This document shows, piece after piece, positions 24,964-37,377 of a stretch of 64,000 nucleotides of DNA (within the stretch, counting starts at the first letter, position 1; every line of letters begins with the position of its first letter). Under the pieces are notes generated by a model that saw only the letters and a program-made list of their open reading frames with translations, had not been told where the DNA came from and made no database searches. Source of the stretch: Serendipita indica DSM 11827 (Eukaryota; Basidiomycota; Agaricomycetes; Sebacinales; Serendipitaceae). The stretch is taken from the NCBI GenBank assembly GCA_910890315.1, contig CAJVGD010000046.1:186001-250000 (forward strand), given 5' to 3'. Made by a program: the position numbers and the translations under genes.

Positions 24964-27756
24964 ATGAACAATCCCTCCATCTTCATCAGCGGCGACTCTC
25001 ATGATTTCCAGCCCGTACCCGCGGTCGTGTTCCCGCAGACTGCGCTCTATCCGCAGAGTTTGATGAGCTCGTATCATTTCGAGCCGAGGAGGAGCGTGTC
25101 CAACCCTCTCCCTCCTTCCCATCGCTCGGCCAGCCCATCGTCGAGCCAGTATGCATCGCCCGAGCGTACGGCGCTGCAACTCCTTGGACATCGTCCCCTG
25201 GACGACCATGACGCGTCCTTTGTGCGTGAGCTTGTTCAGTATCACGAAACTGAGCTTCGTGAGCTCCGGGCCCGCTATGAAAAGCTAAAGGGCCTGCACG
25301 CGAGAGCAAACGACCGCGTCGACGTCCAGCGCAAGCATCACAAAGAAGACAGCATACAAAGCACACGTACGTATGAGGTCCTGTCCGCGCAGGTCACCTC
25401 AGACTTGGCGCTGGAGAGTCGGCAAGCGCTAGAGGCCAGAATCCTCGCGGTGGAAAATTCGCTGCACAAGCTTAGGGGAACTCTACATCCCATCAGGAAA
25501 TTACCCGCAGAATTGCTGGCTCTCATTATGGAATACGCCATCGAGTTTGCAGAGACGGAGCGAGTGGCTGCAATGCTCCAGGTCGCCAGTGGCCAACTAC
25601 AACTCCGGGGCGCCACGTTGTTTGGGTTCGACTCGGAAAATTCACCTGTTACTTCGACATTTTCTTCCCATCTCAACAAACGCCTCTCCCCTGCAGTTCT
25701 CTTATCGTCGATTTGCACGCACTGGCGAGATGTCGCACACGGCTTACCCTCATTATGGAGAACGATTCACTTTCGACTCACTGGTCCGGCGAACGACAAT
25801 CGCTGGGATCGTGTGAGAAGCTTTGTCGATCGTGGAAAGCGTAGCCCTCCTTCGGCGGAACAACTAGAGATGGTGACTGGCCTCTCCCTTGTTTTCACTG
25901 GCTGGGAGGAACACAAATATCCACCCGTGGAGAGAAGCTTTAGGAAGGTCATGCAGATGGTTCGAAAGGGAGTCGTGGAAGACGATTGGACGTTGGAAAC
26001 TCCAAGTCACTCTCGTCGGCAGTCATCTGCGGACACACCATCAAACAGTGCACTCGGTGGGTTGACAGGAGTACCGATCTTCGTCGAGAGCCCAACTCTT
26101 CAAGTTCCCTTCAGTCCTCCATCACATTCCTTTGTGATTACACGGCTTGAAATCGTCTTTAACACATTATGCAATCATCACAACAGTCTAGTCACTGGAA
26201 CCGAGAGTAACTCCGAGCTTCATTGGCCGTCGAATTGCCCAAAGCCAAGAGAGGTTGTGATGATCGCCAAAGACACGGTCTATACCACTCCGTGCAACCA
26301 CTCAGGCGAGGAAACCCGACCAACTCATTTTCTCATCCCGCCATTTGCCGCCAGCCTCATACCACGCGCCGAGTCAGTGACCCTGGTTAACCTCCAATTC
26401 GCGTGGCCGTCAATTGAGAAACCCGAGGCCTACAAGTCTCTTACGTCGCTTACCCTGGTCTATACACTCAGTTTCGACAACCTCCTACGACACCCAGAAG
26501 ATGGAGACGACTTGGGGTTTTTGCAATTCCTACGAAGATGCCAGAATCTCAGAAATCTAGAGATACGACTCGCACCACGCAAATTGGGGCATGTTGTAAC
26601 GAATGGTACATCCAATCCCAACGGTGGGCCCGTGGTCTCACCAACAATTTGGGAATCCAGTTTAGAGCATCTCAGCATTTCTTTGGATGATCTTGGACGG
26701 ATTTCTCCTCTCATCTGTGCGCAATTGATCACCCCGTCAGCCCCCATTATCCGATTTCCATCTCTTCGCCGACTTACGATTCTCCCCTCTCCACCACAAC
26801 TAAAATCGATAAAGCATGACAAACCAGAAGCGTGGAAAGAGATTGCCTCACGCTTCCTTCTCGTCACAGAGGCACCGATACGACATCTCGAACTACGCAG
26901 CCGCCCTCAGAAGCCGCATCCAAGCCACTCAGGAGCACATGCTGGCCATCGCCTTGGACAAGAAATGGAAGCGCTTCTCTATGTCATCCAAGAGGTTCAT
27001 GGATGTGAAACCTTGGAGATTTGGGGGAACGATATTGCACAGTCGGTTTTGGACGTTGTGAGGCTGTCGGCACCTCAGGTAAATGGGGTTGCAGAAGACG
27101 TTAGCGCAAGGACTAGCTCGTCAGAAGCAGAAAGAGGTGGCAGTCTCCGCGTTGGGGATACAGCACCAGTATCGCGTGCCTCTCCTACTCCTTCGAGATC
27201 GGAACAAGCACCTGCCCCTGGGCCTTCATCGGTTCCACCAACATCATTTCCATCACGCCTCCGACGAAAGCACGCCTCGACATCTCCGTCCCCAACTCCC
27301 TCAAACGGTCGCAAGAAGCGCATATCTCTCACAGAGGACCTGGTCGCCAAGGTTATTGCGTCCATTTTACCATTAAAGAAGCGCTCCTTAGCCATCGTTT
27401 CCACTCCGGAGGGCACACCGCGCATCGCGTCAAACGAGATTTCGATCCAAGACGACCACGAGATTACAGGTGCAGCTGGACCCGTCACGGCTGATAGCTC
27501 GCCTCGAGTTAGGGTCCAAAGTTTGCCGGCTGGGAACCATCCTCCTCCTCGCATGTCGACATCCACCTCCACGACGGCGGCAAGGCCGTCCAATGACACC
27601 GTACTGCATGCAGAGCCAGACGGTATGGAGTCGACTGCTCCTGCTGTGACCCTGCCAGCATTCAAAAAGCTCATTGTTCACGATGCAGAGGTGTTTACTG
27701 CGGGTGTTGCGGCGCACCTCGCGCAAAGGGGCATCAATACTGTTATATACGGATAA
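24964..27756 (+). CDS. F-box-like protein, 930 residues, single exon
   Basis: One uninterrupted frame, unusual among its intron-rich neighbours. The N-terminus has a coiled coil (VQYHETELRELRARYEKLKG), then LHPIRKLPAELLALIMEYAI and, about 70 residues later, LLSSICTHWRDVAHGLPSLW. This is the layout of the large Agaricomycete F-box families, in which a coiled helix precedes a degenerate F-box and a WRD/ALxxPxLW motif. The central region (about 330-700) has leucine-spaced segments such as YKSLTSLTLVYTLSF and CQNLRNLEIRL, suggesting leucine-rich repeats. The C-terminal 250 residues are Ser/Pro-rich. F-box proteins select substrates for SCF ubiquitin ligases; the substrate here is unknown. Confidence 0.75.
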   Translation: MNNPSIFISGDSHDFQPVPAVVFPQTALYPQSLMSSYHFEPRRSVSNPLPPSHRSASPSSSQYASPERTALQLLGHRPLDDHDASFVRELVQYHETELRELRARYEKLKGLHARANDRVDVQRKHHKEDSIQSTRTYEVLSAQVTSDLALESRQALEARILAVENSLHKLRGTLHPIRKLPAELLALIMEYAIEFAETERVAAMLQVASGQLQLRGATLFGFDSENSPVTSTFSSHLNKRLSPAVLLSSICTHWRDVAHGLPSLWRTIHFRLTGPANDNRWDRVRSFVDRGKRSPPSAEQLEMVTGLSLVFTGWEEHKYPPVERSFRKVMQMVRKGVVEDDWTLETPSHSRRQSSADTPSNSALGGLTGVPIFVESPTLQVPFSPPSHSFVITRLEIVFNTLCNHHNSLVTGTESNSELHWPSNCPKPREVVMIAKDTVYTTPCNHSGEETRPTHFLIPPFAASLIPRAESVTLVNLQFAWPSIEKPEAYKSLTSLTLVYTLSFDNLLRHPEDGDDLGFLQFLRRCQNLRNLEIRLAPRKLGHVVTNGTSNPNGGPVVSPTIWESSLEHLSISLDDLGRISPLICAQLITPSAPIIRFPSLRRLTILPSPPQLKSIKHDKPEAWKEIASRFLLVTEAPIRHLELRSRPQKPHPSHSGAHAGHRLGQEMEALLYVIQEVHGCETLEIWGNDIAQSVLDVVRLSAPQVNGVAEDVSARTSSSEAERGGSLRVGDTAPVSRASPTPSRSEQAPAPGPSSVPPTSFPSRLRRKHASTSPSPTPSNGRKKRISLTEDLVAKVIASILPLKKRSLAIVSTPEGTPRIASNEISIQDDHEITGAAGPVTADSSPRVRVQSLPAGNHPPPRMSTSTSTTAARPSNDTVLHAEPDGMESTAPAVTLPAFKKLIVHDAEVFTAGVAAHLAQRGINTVIYG

Positions 27757-27890
27757 TATCCACCTCGGATGCTCCCAGTCCCAGACTGTTGTGTGATTAG
27801 GTCTACGGAGGTGGCAATCCAGTTTTTCCATGTCTTATCTTATTGTACGGTCTACATTATTCAAGCCGCGTTATAAACGAGTTTCATAAT

Positions 27891-29365
27891 CTATAGTCTC
27901 GCTTTCAAAGAGTCCTCCCTGATAATCTCGCGTGCCAAGTTACCCCAGAATGGAAACGTCGCACCCTGTATTGCCGCCTTTTCGGACGATGCTTGCCTAC
28001 GCGCATAACGGGCTGCGATACCCTGAGTGATGATGGCAAGCTTGAGGGAATAATGAGCAAATGGCACAAAAGGGATAACAGGCTACATACACGGAAGATC
28101 ATCCAGCTGCTGGCAAAAGTCGCACCCTCAAGTGGATATGGTTGATTGATCAAACGGCAATACTCTCTACGTATCTCCTCGAGCTTTATAGGTGTATCTG
28201 ACGAGCCCTTCAATCCGTTCATGATATTCGAGGAGGGTTCAACCCAGAATGCCGTTGTGAAATTCGCCAAATCGGCCAACTAAAACTTTGAGACTTTTGA
28301 GGTGGATGTACACTGGAGGATACGCACCGGACTCCCAAGTGTACAAAGCTCCCAGTCGAGAATGCCAATGACACGCGGCTCCGTCTTGTGAAAGATCAGA
28401 TTGTCCATTTTATAGTCCCCGTGTACTATACGGAGACCTATTTTGCTCTCGTCTGGGAGATGTGTGCGATACCAGTCCATTGTCGAGTCGAATTCTGGGA
28501 TGGGTCCGACACATTGTTTTGTATCAATGTCAACTGCTTCTGATTGAGCCTTGGATACTTTGGAGAGTGACTTGAGCTGTCGTGGAAAGTAGGCTGAATG
28601 GGGCCCGAAATCTTGCAGGCCGAGGTCAAAGGGGTTTAATGAAGATAGCAAGGCAAGGGTCCGGGTGCTTCAGTACCGAATGAGGTTCGTTATTTCGTTG
28701 GGTCAGTTCACTCACGCTGCTAGCCATATTTCCCGTCTCTGTTCACGCGGCACTTCTGGAAGGTGAATATCCTCGAATATCCTTCCGTCCAAAAACTCCA
28801 TGACATAGAACGGTGTCCCTAGAACGGAGTTGTCCTCGCAGAGAACCAAAGGCTCTGGGATGGGTATTCTCGACGCCGCTTGTACGGTTGGTCGGCAATT
28901 ATATGTATGTATTGCGTGTAAGATTCTATATTCTCGCTCGACAGCGTGTGCGGTAGCCGAAAGTAGGTGACCTGAGAGGCGTGTAAGGGCTGAACGAGGT
29001 AGGCAATGTGTCACTAACCTGCTGGTTTCTTTCGCATCACGAATTTGGAGCCACTGCAGCATTTTCAACTCGACAAGTCAATGTGTGGAACGACGTACGA
29101 GCTATCTGTCAAGAAATATGTCGGATTCGACTTGAGGTCATCAGAACCAGTCCTGCAAGGAGAGAAGCAACTTTACTTGACCAAACTAACCACTCATTGT
29201 TAGTAATATGCATAGGTTCACTCGTGGACATGCCTTGAACTGCTTCGCCTGCACCGGTGTTTTGATTTGCGGACAGTGGGTACCCAGGTACTTGTTCAAC
29301 GCGTCCATCGAGATCTCTGCTCGAATTTCTCCATAATGACCTCCAACTTTAGATTCCGTGGTCAT
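27891..29365 (-). CDS. APH-family phosphotransferase (ACAD11 N-terminal-like kinase)
   Basis: Eight exons (29365-29234, 29185-29177, 29130-29099, 29053-29019, 28971-28716, 28667-28328, 28279-28091, 28022-27891) give 374 residues. The protein has the kinase fold of aminoglycoside-phosphotransferase/ACAD11-type enzymes. It shows [12 protein letters not shown], the lysine strand [10 protein letters not shown], the catalytic loop [14 protein letters not shown] and the metal-binding [12 protein letters not shown]. The length fits a stand-alone kinase without an acyl-CoA dehydrogenase domain. Substrate is unknown; animal relatives act on hydroxy-acyl chains. The second exon is only 9 bases (coding FGQ) and its preceding intron uses a GC donor. 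The start codon lies 97 bp from that of PPM1 on the other strand. Confidence 0.87.
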
Positions 29366-29462
29366 GGTCAGGAGCAAAAGAGTGGTCGCGGCAACTTCGA
29401 TCCAACGTCCGGCAATAACTCAGCCGGCTCTGCCCTTGGAGCCAAATCATTCGCCTAAGACA

Positions 29463-30702
29463 ATGGAGAGTGCACGATTAGACGACGGAATCCGATCCAC
29501 AGATGGCTTTGCAGCCCATGCGCGTGTCTCTGCCGTCCGTCTGGGTTATATCCAAGACCCGTTTGTGTCTCTGTTCGTCCCGCGTGCACGAAACTTGCCA
29601 ACGCACGCACCGTTGATCAATATTGGGACATATGTGCGCACAACGTCCATCGATCAACTCGTCGAGTCCTTCCTCACCGCTGGGTCTCCCGAGGTCAAGA
29701 GGCAGATTGTCAGCGTTGGAGCAGGGAGCGATACGCGGTTCTGGAGACTGTCTGTGAATATGCTCCGAGTGTTCTTATGGCTGACTGGAGTCCTGACGGT
29801 TTATAGACTGGACCCTTGCAGAATGCAGTGGCCCGCTACGTCGAGTTGGATTTTCCAGAGATTACAACAAAAAAGGCGATGAGTATTCGAAAGTCGACTC
29901 AATTGTCCTCGGTACTAGGCAGTGATGTCAAAGTGGGTAAGCACAAAAGCCACTTATGCCATAATTAAAGACTAAACGCCACAGTCAAGGGAGGAACAGG
30001 TATTACGTCCGCCGTCTATCACTTACTACCGGTTGATCTGCGACAATCTGTCGAGATGACACTTGAGCCGCTCGTCGCTTCAGAGACTCCAATACTCTCA
30101 CCCGACTTGCCAACCCTGTTTCTGGCAGAGTGTGTCTTGGTTTACATGACACCAGAATCCTCTGCCTCGATCATGAGCTTCTTCTCTCGTACCTTCAAGG
30201 TTTGCGCATGTTTCTATTTCTTCGCACGCTGACCGCCAACACAGAATGCATTTGGAATCATCTATGAAATGTTCTCTCTCGGTGACTCGTTTGGACGTGT
30301 TATGCGTGATAACCTCCGAGTCAGGACCTATCTCAACTTGATCCACTTTTGGCTCACGATCCACAGGTCCGCAATGTCGAACTCCCGGGAGCAGAGGCCT
30401 TTCCTAATCTAGATTCTATCCGCAACCGCTTCCTCAGCGCAGGTTATACGGCAGCAGAGGCACTCCCACTCAGCGTTATCCGACGGGAGTATGTCTCCGG
30501 AACGGAAACACAGAGAATCGCCAAGTTAGAGCTCGTTGACGAGTACGAGGAGCTCGAGCTCGTGCTGGCTCACTATGCACTGGCATGGGGCAGCAAATTG
30601 GAAGACTCGCTATCTCCAGACCTGGAGGCCGAGTTTAGAGCATGGGGTCTCAAGTCTCAGTATCCAGAGAATAGAGCAAGGAACAGTGGAGAAACAGTTT
30701 AG
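29463..30702 (+). CDS. PPM1: PP2A leucine carboxyl methyltransferase
   Basis: Five exons (29463-29753, 29807-29936, 29985-30199, 30245-30319, 30367-30702) give 348 residues, typical for PPM1/LCMT1. The enzyme methylates the C-terminal leucine of the protein phosphatase 2A catalytic subunit using S-adenosylmethionine. Family blocks are [18 protein letters not shown], the SAM-binding [65 protein letters not shown] and [18 protein letters not shown]. Start chosen at [12 protein letters not shown]. The same frame is open upstream to an ATG at 29364, so a longer N-terminus cannot be excluded, but that would overlap the start of the divergent kinase gene. Confidence 0.92.
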
Positions 30703-30858
30703 ATCGTAAACGAGGTACATACAACTAGCAAAACAATTAAGACCGCCGTCTACCCTAGCACAGCAACCTGGCGAATACGTTGGAAACAGAGAGATAAGAA
30801 ACAAAACATTGGGCGTGATGAGAGAAAGTCGTTTGTTGTCCAGATTGCAAACAAGCGT

Positions 30859-33800
30859 TCAAAGAACGCTCATGATTTTCATTGCGTTGCCTCCAGGATC
30901 ACGCGTGTCTGCCGCCTTGCGAGCGGTAAAGATGCGTAAAGTCCGGCATATATCGACGCCGGGAACCACAATTCCGTCCTTTCCTGGCCCACGTCCGTCG
31001 TCCCATCCGTAGCGCACCTGGCCTGCGGATGGCAGCGGTGCGCCATTCCCACTATGGACCGATGCAATTGGGCTTGAGATAGAGGCAACGGTGGGAGATT
31101 CGGCAGTCGTCGATGCCGAACTGCTCGTCAGGATGCTACTCCCACTAACAAGAGTAGATTGGAGACTCGGCGCCTCACTCGGTCGACGCGAGGGATTGAA
31201 GACGGAGAGTGATGGCTTGCTTCTGAGTGGTGGATGCGGAACGGGGCCATGTTGTGCGAATCTGGGGTCAATCCAGGAGAGTTTGCCCCTCAGCTCGGTT
31301 CCGATAGATGCCCAGTGACGCATATCGCTACATGAATCATCAGCATGAATCATCATCTATTCTAAAGAAGAACTTACTCTTCAAAGCGGAGGAACAGCAA
31401 GTCAAACTTGTCACGATCCGACAAACGCCGTTCGGTGCCGACCCACTCGACTTGATCCAGCAGCGTGACACGGCGCATAGTATGTGCGTTGGATCTCGCC
31501 TTCTCTCCATACATAGACTCTTCAGGACCGTGAATGATCTCCGCCCGGCGCTGGAGCTCTTCCCACATTGCTTCCTTGCAGGCCATTACATCTAACGAAT
31601 AGGTCAGCATCCCATATTTTCACCCATCTCATCACGACTTACTGGTCCAACAACGTGTAAGATGCACGCCCATAGATAAGTCGTCCATCTCCAGGAGCGC
31701 AGGGGGAACTGGCATGCCATGACCCGCAAATGTGCCTCTGGGACGCACATACACTCGCTCCTGTCTCAATGCGCGAGGGTCATATGCCGCTTTGATGATA
31801 TCCGGTCCAAATACGCCATCGAATACGCCCAATTCTTGTGCAGCGACGTGATCAAATTCTCGTAGATCCTTGTTATTGAGAGCTTCCTCTTCTTCACAAG
31901 TCAACACGTCAACAGATGGTCTCCCCCATCCGGAGAGATGACTGATTGTGTCGTTATCCATCGACCGCTTATTGTGAGTCTCGGGGACGGTAGATATCGA
32001 AGCAGTCGAGTCGAATACGACGCCAGTGCTCGGTTGGGTAGATGGTGTGGTCGGTGAGTCCAAGGGAAAACAGCCACCGTCTCCCATGATCGCAAACTTC
32101 GCGTCCTCTTCCTCGTCCTTGCTTCTAGGAATTGGGCTGTGGGGACTTTGAACCGACAACGGTGAAGAGGCATTATACTCTGGAATAGGCTGTACACGCG
32201 GAATCTGGTGTATAGCAGATGTAGGCGTAGGGATAGATGCACTGCTCGAGGTGGCAGAGGATAAAGTCAAGGAGGGCGACTCGCTTCGCTTATTGATCCC
32301 CGATTGAGGAGTAAAGGGCCTCGCAAGAGGGTAATGCTGGTCCATACTAGTCCTCTTGCGTGATGCGAGTGCAGGAGAAGAGCGGGATTTCTTCAACTGT
32401 TTCCCCTCACTTGTCTCGGGTTGGAGTAGCGCGCGTGTGTGCAGAGCTCGTTCGAGCCCAAGACCTTTGGACGACGATACTGCATGCCTCAAGTCACCTG
32501 GTGAGCGTATAATGCTCAAATTGGCCGTCTGGGATACTTCGAGACCACATCTCCCCCATTCGCGCTGGGTGATATTCCGCTTCTCTCTCCTGCACACCTC
32601 TTTGAGGACAGAAGGCAGCGGTGGGACTGGAAAGTCGATTGGGGGCGTCACGGACACACCCTGAAAGTATGTGTTTAGGAGTGAGGGCAGAATGGCCGTG
32701 GGGGATGTGTTGATGAATCTACTCTCAAACACACTAAAGAAGAGTGTCTTCAAGACTTGATGATCGTGCCTGACGTTAGCACGCTGGGTGAGGGAAGCTA
32801 GTGGCTGGATGGGGATGCCGGGAATATTTGATGGAGGAGAAACAGTTGATCGCGACGGTCTAGGCTTGGACGAAAAGACAGTCTTCCACGACTTTTTGGT
32901 AGGTGAATCTGGGTGTGTAGATATGGATGACGGGTTCCTGGACGATATTGGCAAAGGCGGCACGGAGCCCCAAGAAGCATCAGCGGAGCCATTGCCCTGC
33001 CTGCGGTTCGCACCCGCTGACGATGGTCGTCTTAGTCCATCCGACTTGGACGCCTTTGGGGTCATAGAAGACATGATGGTTGACGCGATGGTTGATGCGG
33101 TTTTAGGACGTCGTGATGTCCTGGCCGGTTTCGAGGGGATCGGAAACTGAGAAGTGGCTGCCGAGTTGGGAGCGCTATGCACAATGGGACCTTCCCATCC
33201 AGGTGGAATCGCTGGATCGTTTGTCCTCCGTCGGGGTGGAATTGAGCCGTGTCCAGGGCTGGCCAACGGTTTGGATGTGGCGGTGGGTTCGGATGCGAGT
33301 TCAAATGGGAAATCGACGGGGGGACGTTGCAGAATGGGTGAATCTTCCTTTGCAGCGGATATACCCATTATTCTAGTGTTTATCGACAGGCTGGGAACTG
33401 GTGGTGGTGGGTTGGGCGCCGCAGCTGCAAGGAATCTATTGGCTGAAAGGGACAGACGGCGAGTAGACGGCGATGATGGGGAATTCTTCTGGGCCGTGTG
33501 AGGAGAAAGACTGGCCTCTGGGATGGCCATCATTCCATCCTCCTCGTCCTCGTCCCCGACACAGCAGAATGAGCTCGAGGTCGAGGTTCGATAACTGCGC
33601 TTGCTAATTGTCGTTTTTGACAAATTGGCGTGACCCGGCGTCTCGAACGGACGGCGGGTGAATGCAGGGTCTGATGACGGCTCCGTCGGCAGATCGGAAG
33701 AGGGCAGGATTGGAAAGATAACATCTTCCTCTTCAATCTCTAGATGTCCGTTGACCGCCAATACACGCGATATTTCAGATAACAGACTGTCCCACTAGAC

Positions 33801-34686
33801 CCATTCGTCAGATCAATGCCACGCCTGTAGGAATGATCACCACGAACCTTGTCCTCTGGTACGCCTCGCGCAATGCCAGAAAGTCGGATATAGTCAAATT
33901 CTCCTGCGTAAAACGGCAGAATGCGCAGGAAGTTCGCCTGGACCCACTCTATGCGATCCGCGAGTGGACGCAGGGTGGATGCACCAAGGGTCGGATGAAC
34001 ATTGGGGTTGGTCGACAAAAGGGTGGTTGGAGAATGAAGACTTGCTTGATTAGACCAGAGTGAAGTCGTATCGACGAGGGAGACCTGAGGGGAAACTAGG
34101 TCGAGGCCGACAAACTTTGTGTGCGGCCAGAGCTTTTGCAGCAGTAATAATCCATTCCCCTGACCCACATCCCAAGTCGAGACAACGCCGGGGATGTGTG
34201 CTCGGGTCGTCAAGGCGAATGAGCGGGATGGCACTCGGGCTGCCGTCAAAGAGATGCAGACGAAACGCTAGATCGAGTGCATCTCTGTATCGTTTTATCA
34301 GTTATATGTATGTCTGGTGGTGAAGAAGAATACATACGCATCGGCGACGGCGCGTTCGTGGCTAAGCGGGTAAGGCGCAATAGTGCGCGGAAATGGATGA
34401 TGTAGCTTGCCATTCTTCTCGACGAGGAGGACCCTGTCTAGAGGAGAGATGTCAGCAAGTAATACTTTGGCTTTGCGCATGCCGTACTAGCATCGGAGAC
34501 AACATGGGAAAGGGGGCCATCTGGAGCACTGGGCAGCCGTGCGTGGGCCATGCAGCCGTCGTCGTTGCAGTTAGAGAACGACAGGGAAAGTAAGGAATAT
34601 GGGAGAGAGCAAGCGGCGAGCAGAGGCGTAGATGCACCTGCCTTGCGTTTATTGACCGAGGCTGTCGTCGTGGTGCCTTTGGACAT
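30859..34686 (-). CDS. Very large methyltransferase-domain protein, one apparent frameshift
   Basis: Six exons (34686-34488, 34437-34338, 34284-33848, 33794-31643, 31591-31378, 31327-30859) total one base more than a multiple of three. Removing one base from the four-T run at 34134-34137 joins the SAM-binding motif LDLGCGSGEWIITAAK to LWPHTKFVGLDLVSPQ and gives about 1,189 residues. After motif I come FDYIRLSGIARGVPEDKWDS and LAVNGHLEIEEEDVIFPI, the rest of a class I methyltransferase core. That core is then interrupted by several hundred Ser/Pro-rich residues, and a second ordered part follows (FFSVFESRFINTSPTAILP; CGLEVSQTANLSIIRSPGDL; YGEKARSNAHTMRRVTLLDQ). The substrate is unknown. The size and the linker within the fold are unusual. 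The frameshift looks like a base-run error, not decay. Confidence 0.72.
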
Positions 34687-34804
34687 CGGCAGCGCGTCTG
34701 ATCACTGGAGCTAAAGTAGACAGGCACTTTAATCAAATGCAGATTCAAGGGCTGTGATTTCCCGCTACTGACTTGTAAACTCCTATCTACACCTCTAACA
34801 AAGC

Positions 34805-37377
34805 TCAGTACACGGGTTTCACATTGTACATATTCACACCACCGACATCAAGAGGGTCAGAAGAGAGCAGCGGCTTGACCGAATACATCGGTCCCACCGG
34901 ACGGGTACTAGACTCAGGCACACCAGCACCCGTGTTCACCGTATTCGCTCCTGATCCCTGCCCAATGGCCGATGATGTCGTCGCTGACTTGTCCGCTTTA
35001 CTCGCGACCGTCGCCATCTTGCCGTCTGGAACGAGGAAGAACACGAGTCCGGCATCTTCAATGGCGTCGAGTATGTAGTACCCCTTGCGCTCGAATTGAA
35101 TTATCGTCCCCTTTTCGAGCACTTTGCAGTTTGAGTCGACAAACGCCGCTTTCCGAAACTCGGTCGTCGGTGTCACAAAGCTCTGCCAGTCGTCGTCTTC
35201 CTCAATCTTCTTCTTCGTCAGAAGATAGTCAAAGTCCACCAGCTCTGCATTCAGCAGCGGTGGCGCGTCAGACGAGCAGGCGAGCCAGGTAATCTTCTTC
35301 TCCGTCTTCTTGAAATCCCCCTGCAAGTGAAGATCCATCTCGATGCTCTCCACGACTCCCGCCGGTGATTTCTGGATAGAGCGCACAATGGCATTTCCCC
35401 AATCCATCAATGTAATCTGTCCAAAAAGATGGCTCAGCAAGCGAACACGCATTCATCACCAGACTAACCTCTTCCCCCTCGGAAAGCGACTTGGCGTCCT
35501 GTTGTTCGAGTAAAATATCCGACGCGTACACCGTTTGCTTGGTTCCGACGGCCGGGTTCTTCTTGTGCCGGGGCATTTCTTTCGTTTCTGCTTTAGCGGG
35601 TCCACCTCGAATGGTCACCTTGACACTGCCAAAATAATTGGTAAACACCCGAGGATGACAACGCCACGTATTGAATTGCCACACCTGTCTTGTTTCTCGA
35701 TAGCATAGTACCTTGGAGCAACGGGATCAATGACTTTTTTGTTCGTTGCCCACAACGCGTCCCACTCGAGTTGGAGAATGGACTGAGAAGCCCCAAGACC
35801 GAGGATAAACGCCCTCAACGCTTCTGCTGTCATCCCCCTCCGTCGCAAGCCACGAATGGTCGGGAACCGCGGGTCATCCCATCCCCAGACCATCCCTTCC
35901 TCGACAAACTTTTTCAACTTGCGTTTCGAGAGGAGCGTATAGTTGAAATTGAGCCTGCTAAAGTCCCAGATGGTGCATGGACGCAGACCGAGAGCCGTTT
36001 GGAACCAGGCATATTGAACGTTTCGATCTCTGTACTCATTCGCACGGAGCGCATGCGTGACACCTTCGATTGAATCGAGGATGGGACAGCAGAAATCATA
36101 GGTGGGGTAAATCTTCCACTTGTCTCTACACCCGCGATCAGCTTCTCCTCTCTCACACAGAATGGAATGCAGAGCTTACCCCGTGCGATGATGTACGTTG
36201 GCAACGTTGCAGCGGTAGATGACCGGGTCTCGCATCGCCTTGTTGGGGTCATCGACGCTAATTTTTGCACGTATGCACCATCGTTGACCTTCCTCGGTGC
36301 CCTTGCGCATCTCTTCAAAGATGGCCAAACTCTCCTCGGGCGACTTGTCTCGGTTCTTGGACGGGATGCCGTCCATACGCTCTTGTTTCATTCGCGCACC
36401 ATCCGTATCATCCGCATACGCATTGCCCTCTTTGATAATCTTGACGGCATAGTCGGCCAAGAGGTCGAAATAATCAGAGCTATGCGACAGATTATCGCCG
36501 ACAATCTCCATCATCTCTAGATCCTCGGTAATTGTTTTCTCAAACTCTTCCTTTTCGTTTGCGGGATTGGTATCGTCGAAGCGGATGAGGAGCTTGCCTT
36601 TGTACCCTTTGGCAAAGTATTGGTTGAGCATGGCGGCTTTTGCATGTCCAATATGCAAATAGCCACTTGGTTCGGGAGGAAAGCGAGTGACTACCTCGCC
36701 CATCTTTGCATTCGGGAGGTCAAAGATGAAGCCCATGTTGGAGTCATCCGTCGTCGAGCCTTGCTTGTTCGTGTTGCCCTTTTTCGCAGCGTTGACAGAG
36801 GCGACGACTTGTTGAGGGATGGGCAGTTTCTCGAGGTAGTTGTAGAAGCGCGAGAGATGGGGGTGTTGGCCTCGTTTGAGGACCCCAAGTACTTGTCCAC
36901 TACCTAGTTCCAGTTGAGCGACAAAGGGAGAATAGGTTGGAAGGAGTCACGCACTCTTACATGCACCCCATATAGCTAGATCGACCGAAGACAATTCGCG
37001 GCCGACAAAAAAGGTGCGGAATGCGAGATAATCATCCAATTCGTCCATGACGCCAGTTAATTCATTGAAAGCGAGGTTCTCGCGCAGTCGAGTGGAGGAT
37101 TTTAGAAACTCTAGACCCTGTTGAGATCAGTGAGTAGATGGATATCCGAGTGCAAGATACATACTTTGGAAGATCCTTGAGCGGGCTTTGAGCAGTCGGC
37201 GAGGACGGATGCGATCTCGTCCCAATCTGTAAAGAGTTTGCCATTGTGGCGGAGGGAGATCTCGTGCTCTCCAGAGGTGGAAAACGATGTCTCGATATTT
37301 GCAAACGCTGCTTGTGCGATCAAACCATATGACAGCGCACCAGCCTTGAGGGAGAGATTGAGTCCGTCGGTGGCCAT
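34805..37377 (-). CDS. Cytosolic glutamyl-tRNA synthetase
   Basis: Six exons (37377-37165, 37117-36961, 36903-36180, 36125-35685, 35625-35469, 35416-34805) give 767 residues. The enzyme charges tRNA-Glu. An N-terminal GST-like domain of about 180 residues ([34 protein letters not shown]) is followed by the class I catalytic domain. That domain shows [20 protein letters not shown] (HIGH motif), [35 protein letters not shown] and the KMSKS-equivalent [11 protein letters not shown]. Then comes the all-beta anticodon-binding region ([38 protein letters not shown]). No WHEP repeat is seen. The domain order matches yeast GUS1 and archaeal-type GluRS, not the mitochondrial enzyme. Confidence 0.95.
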
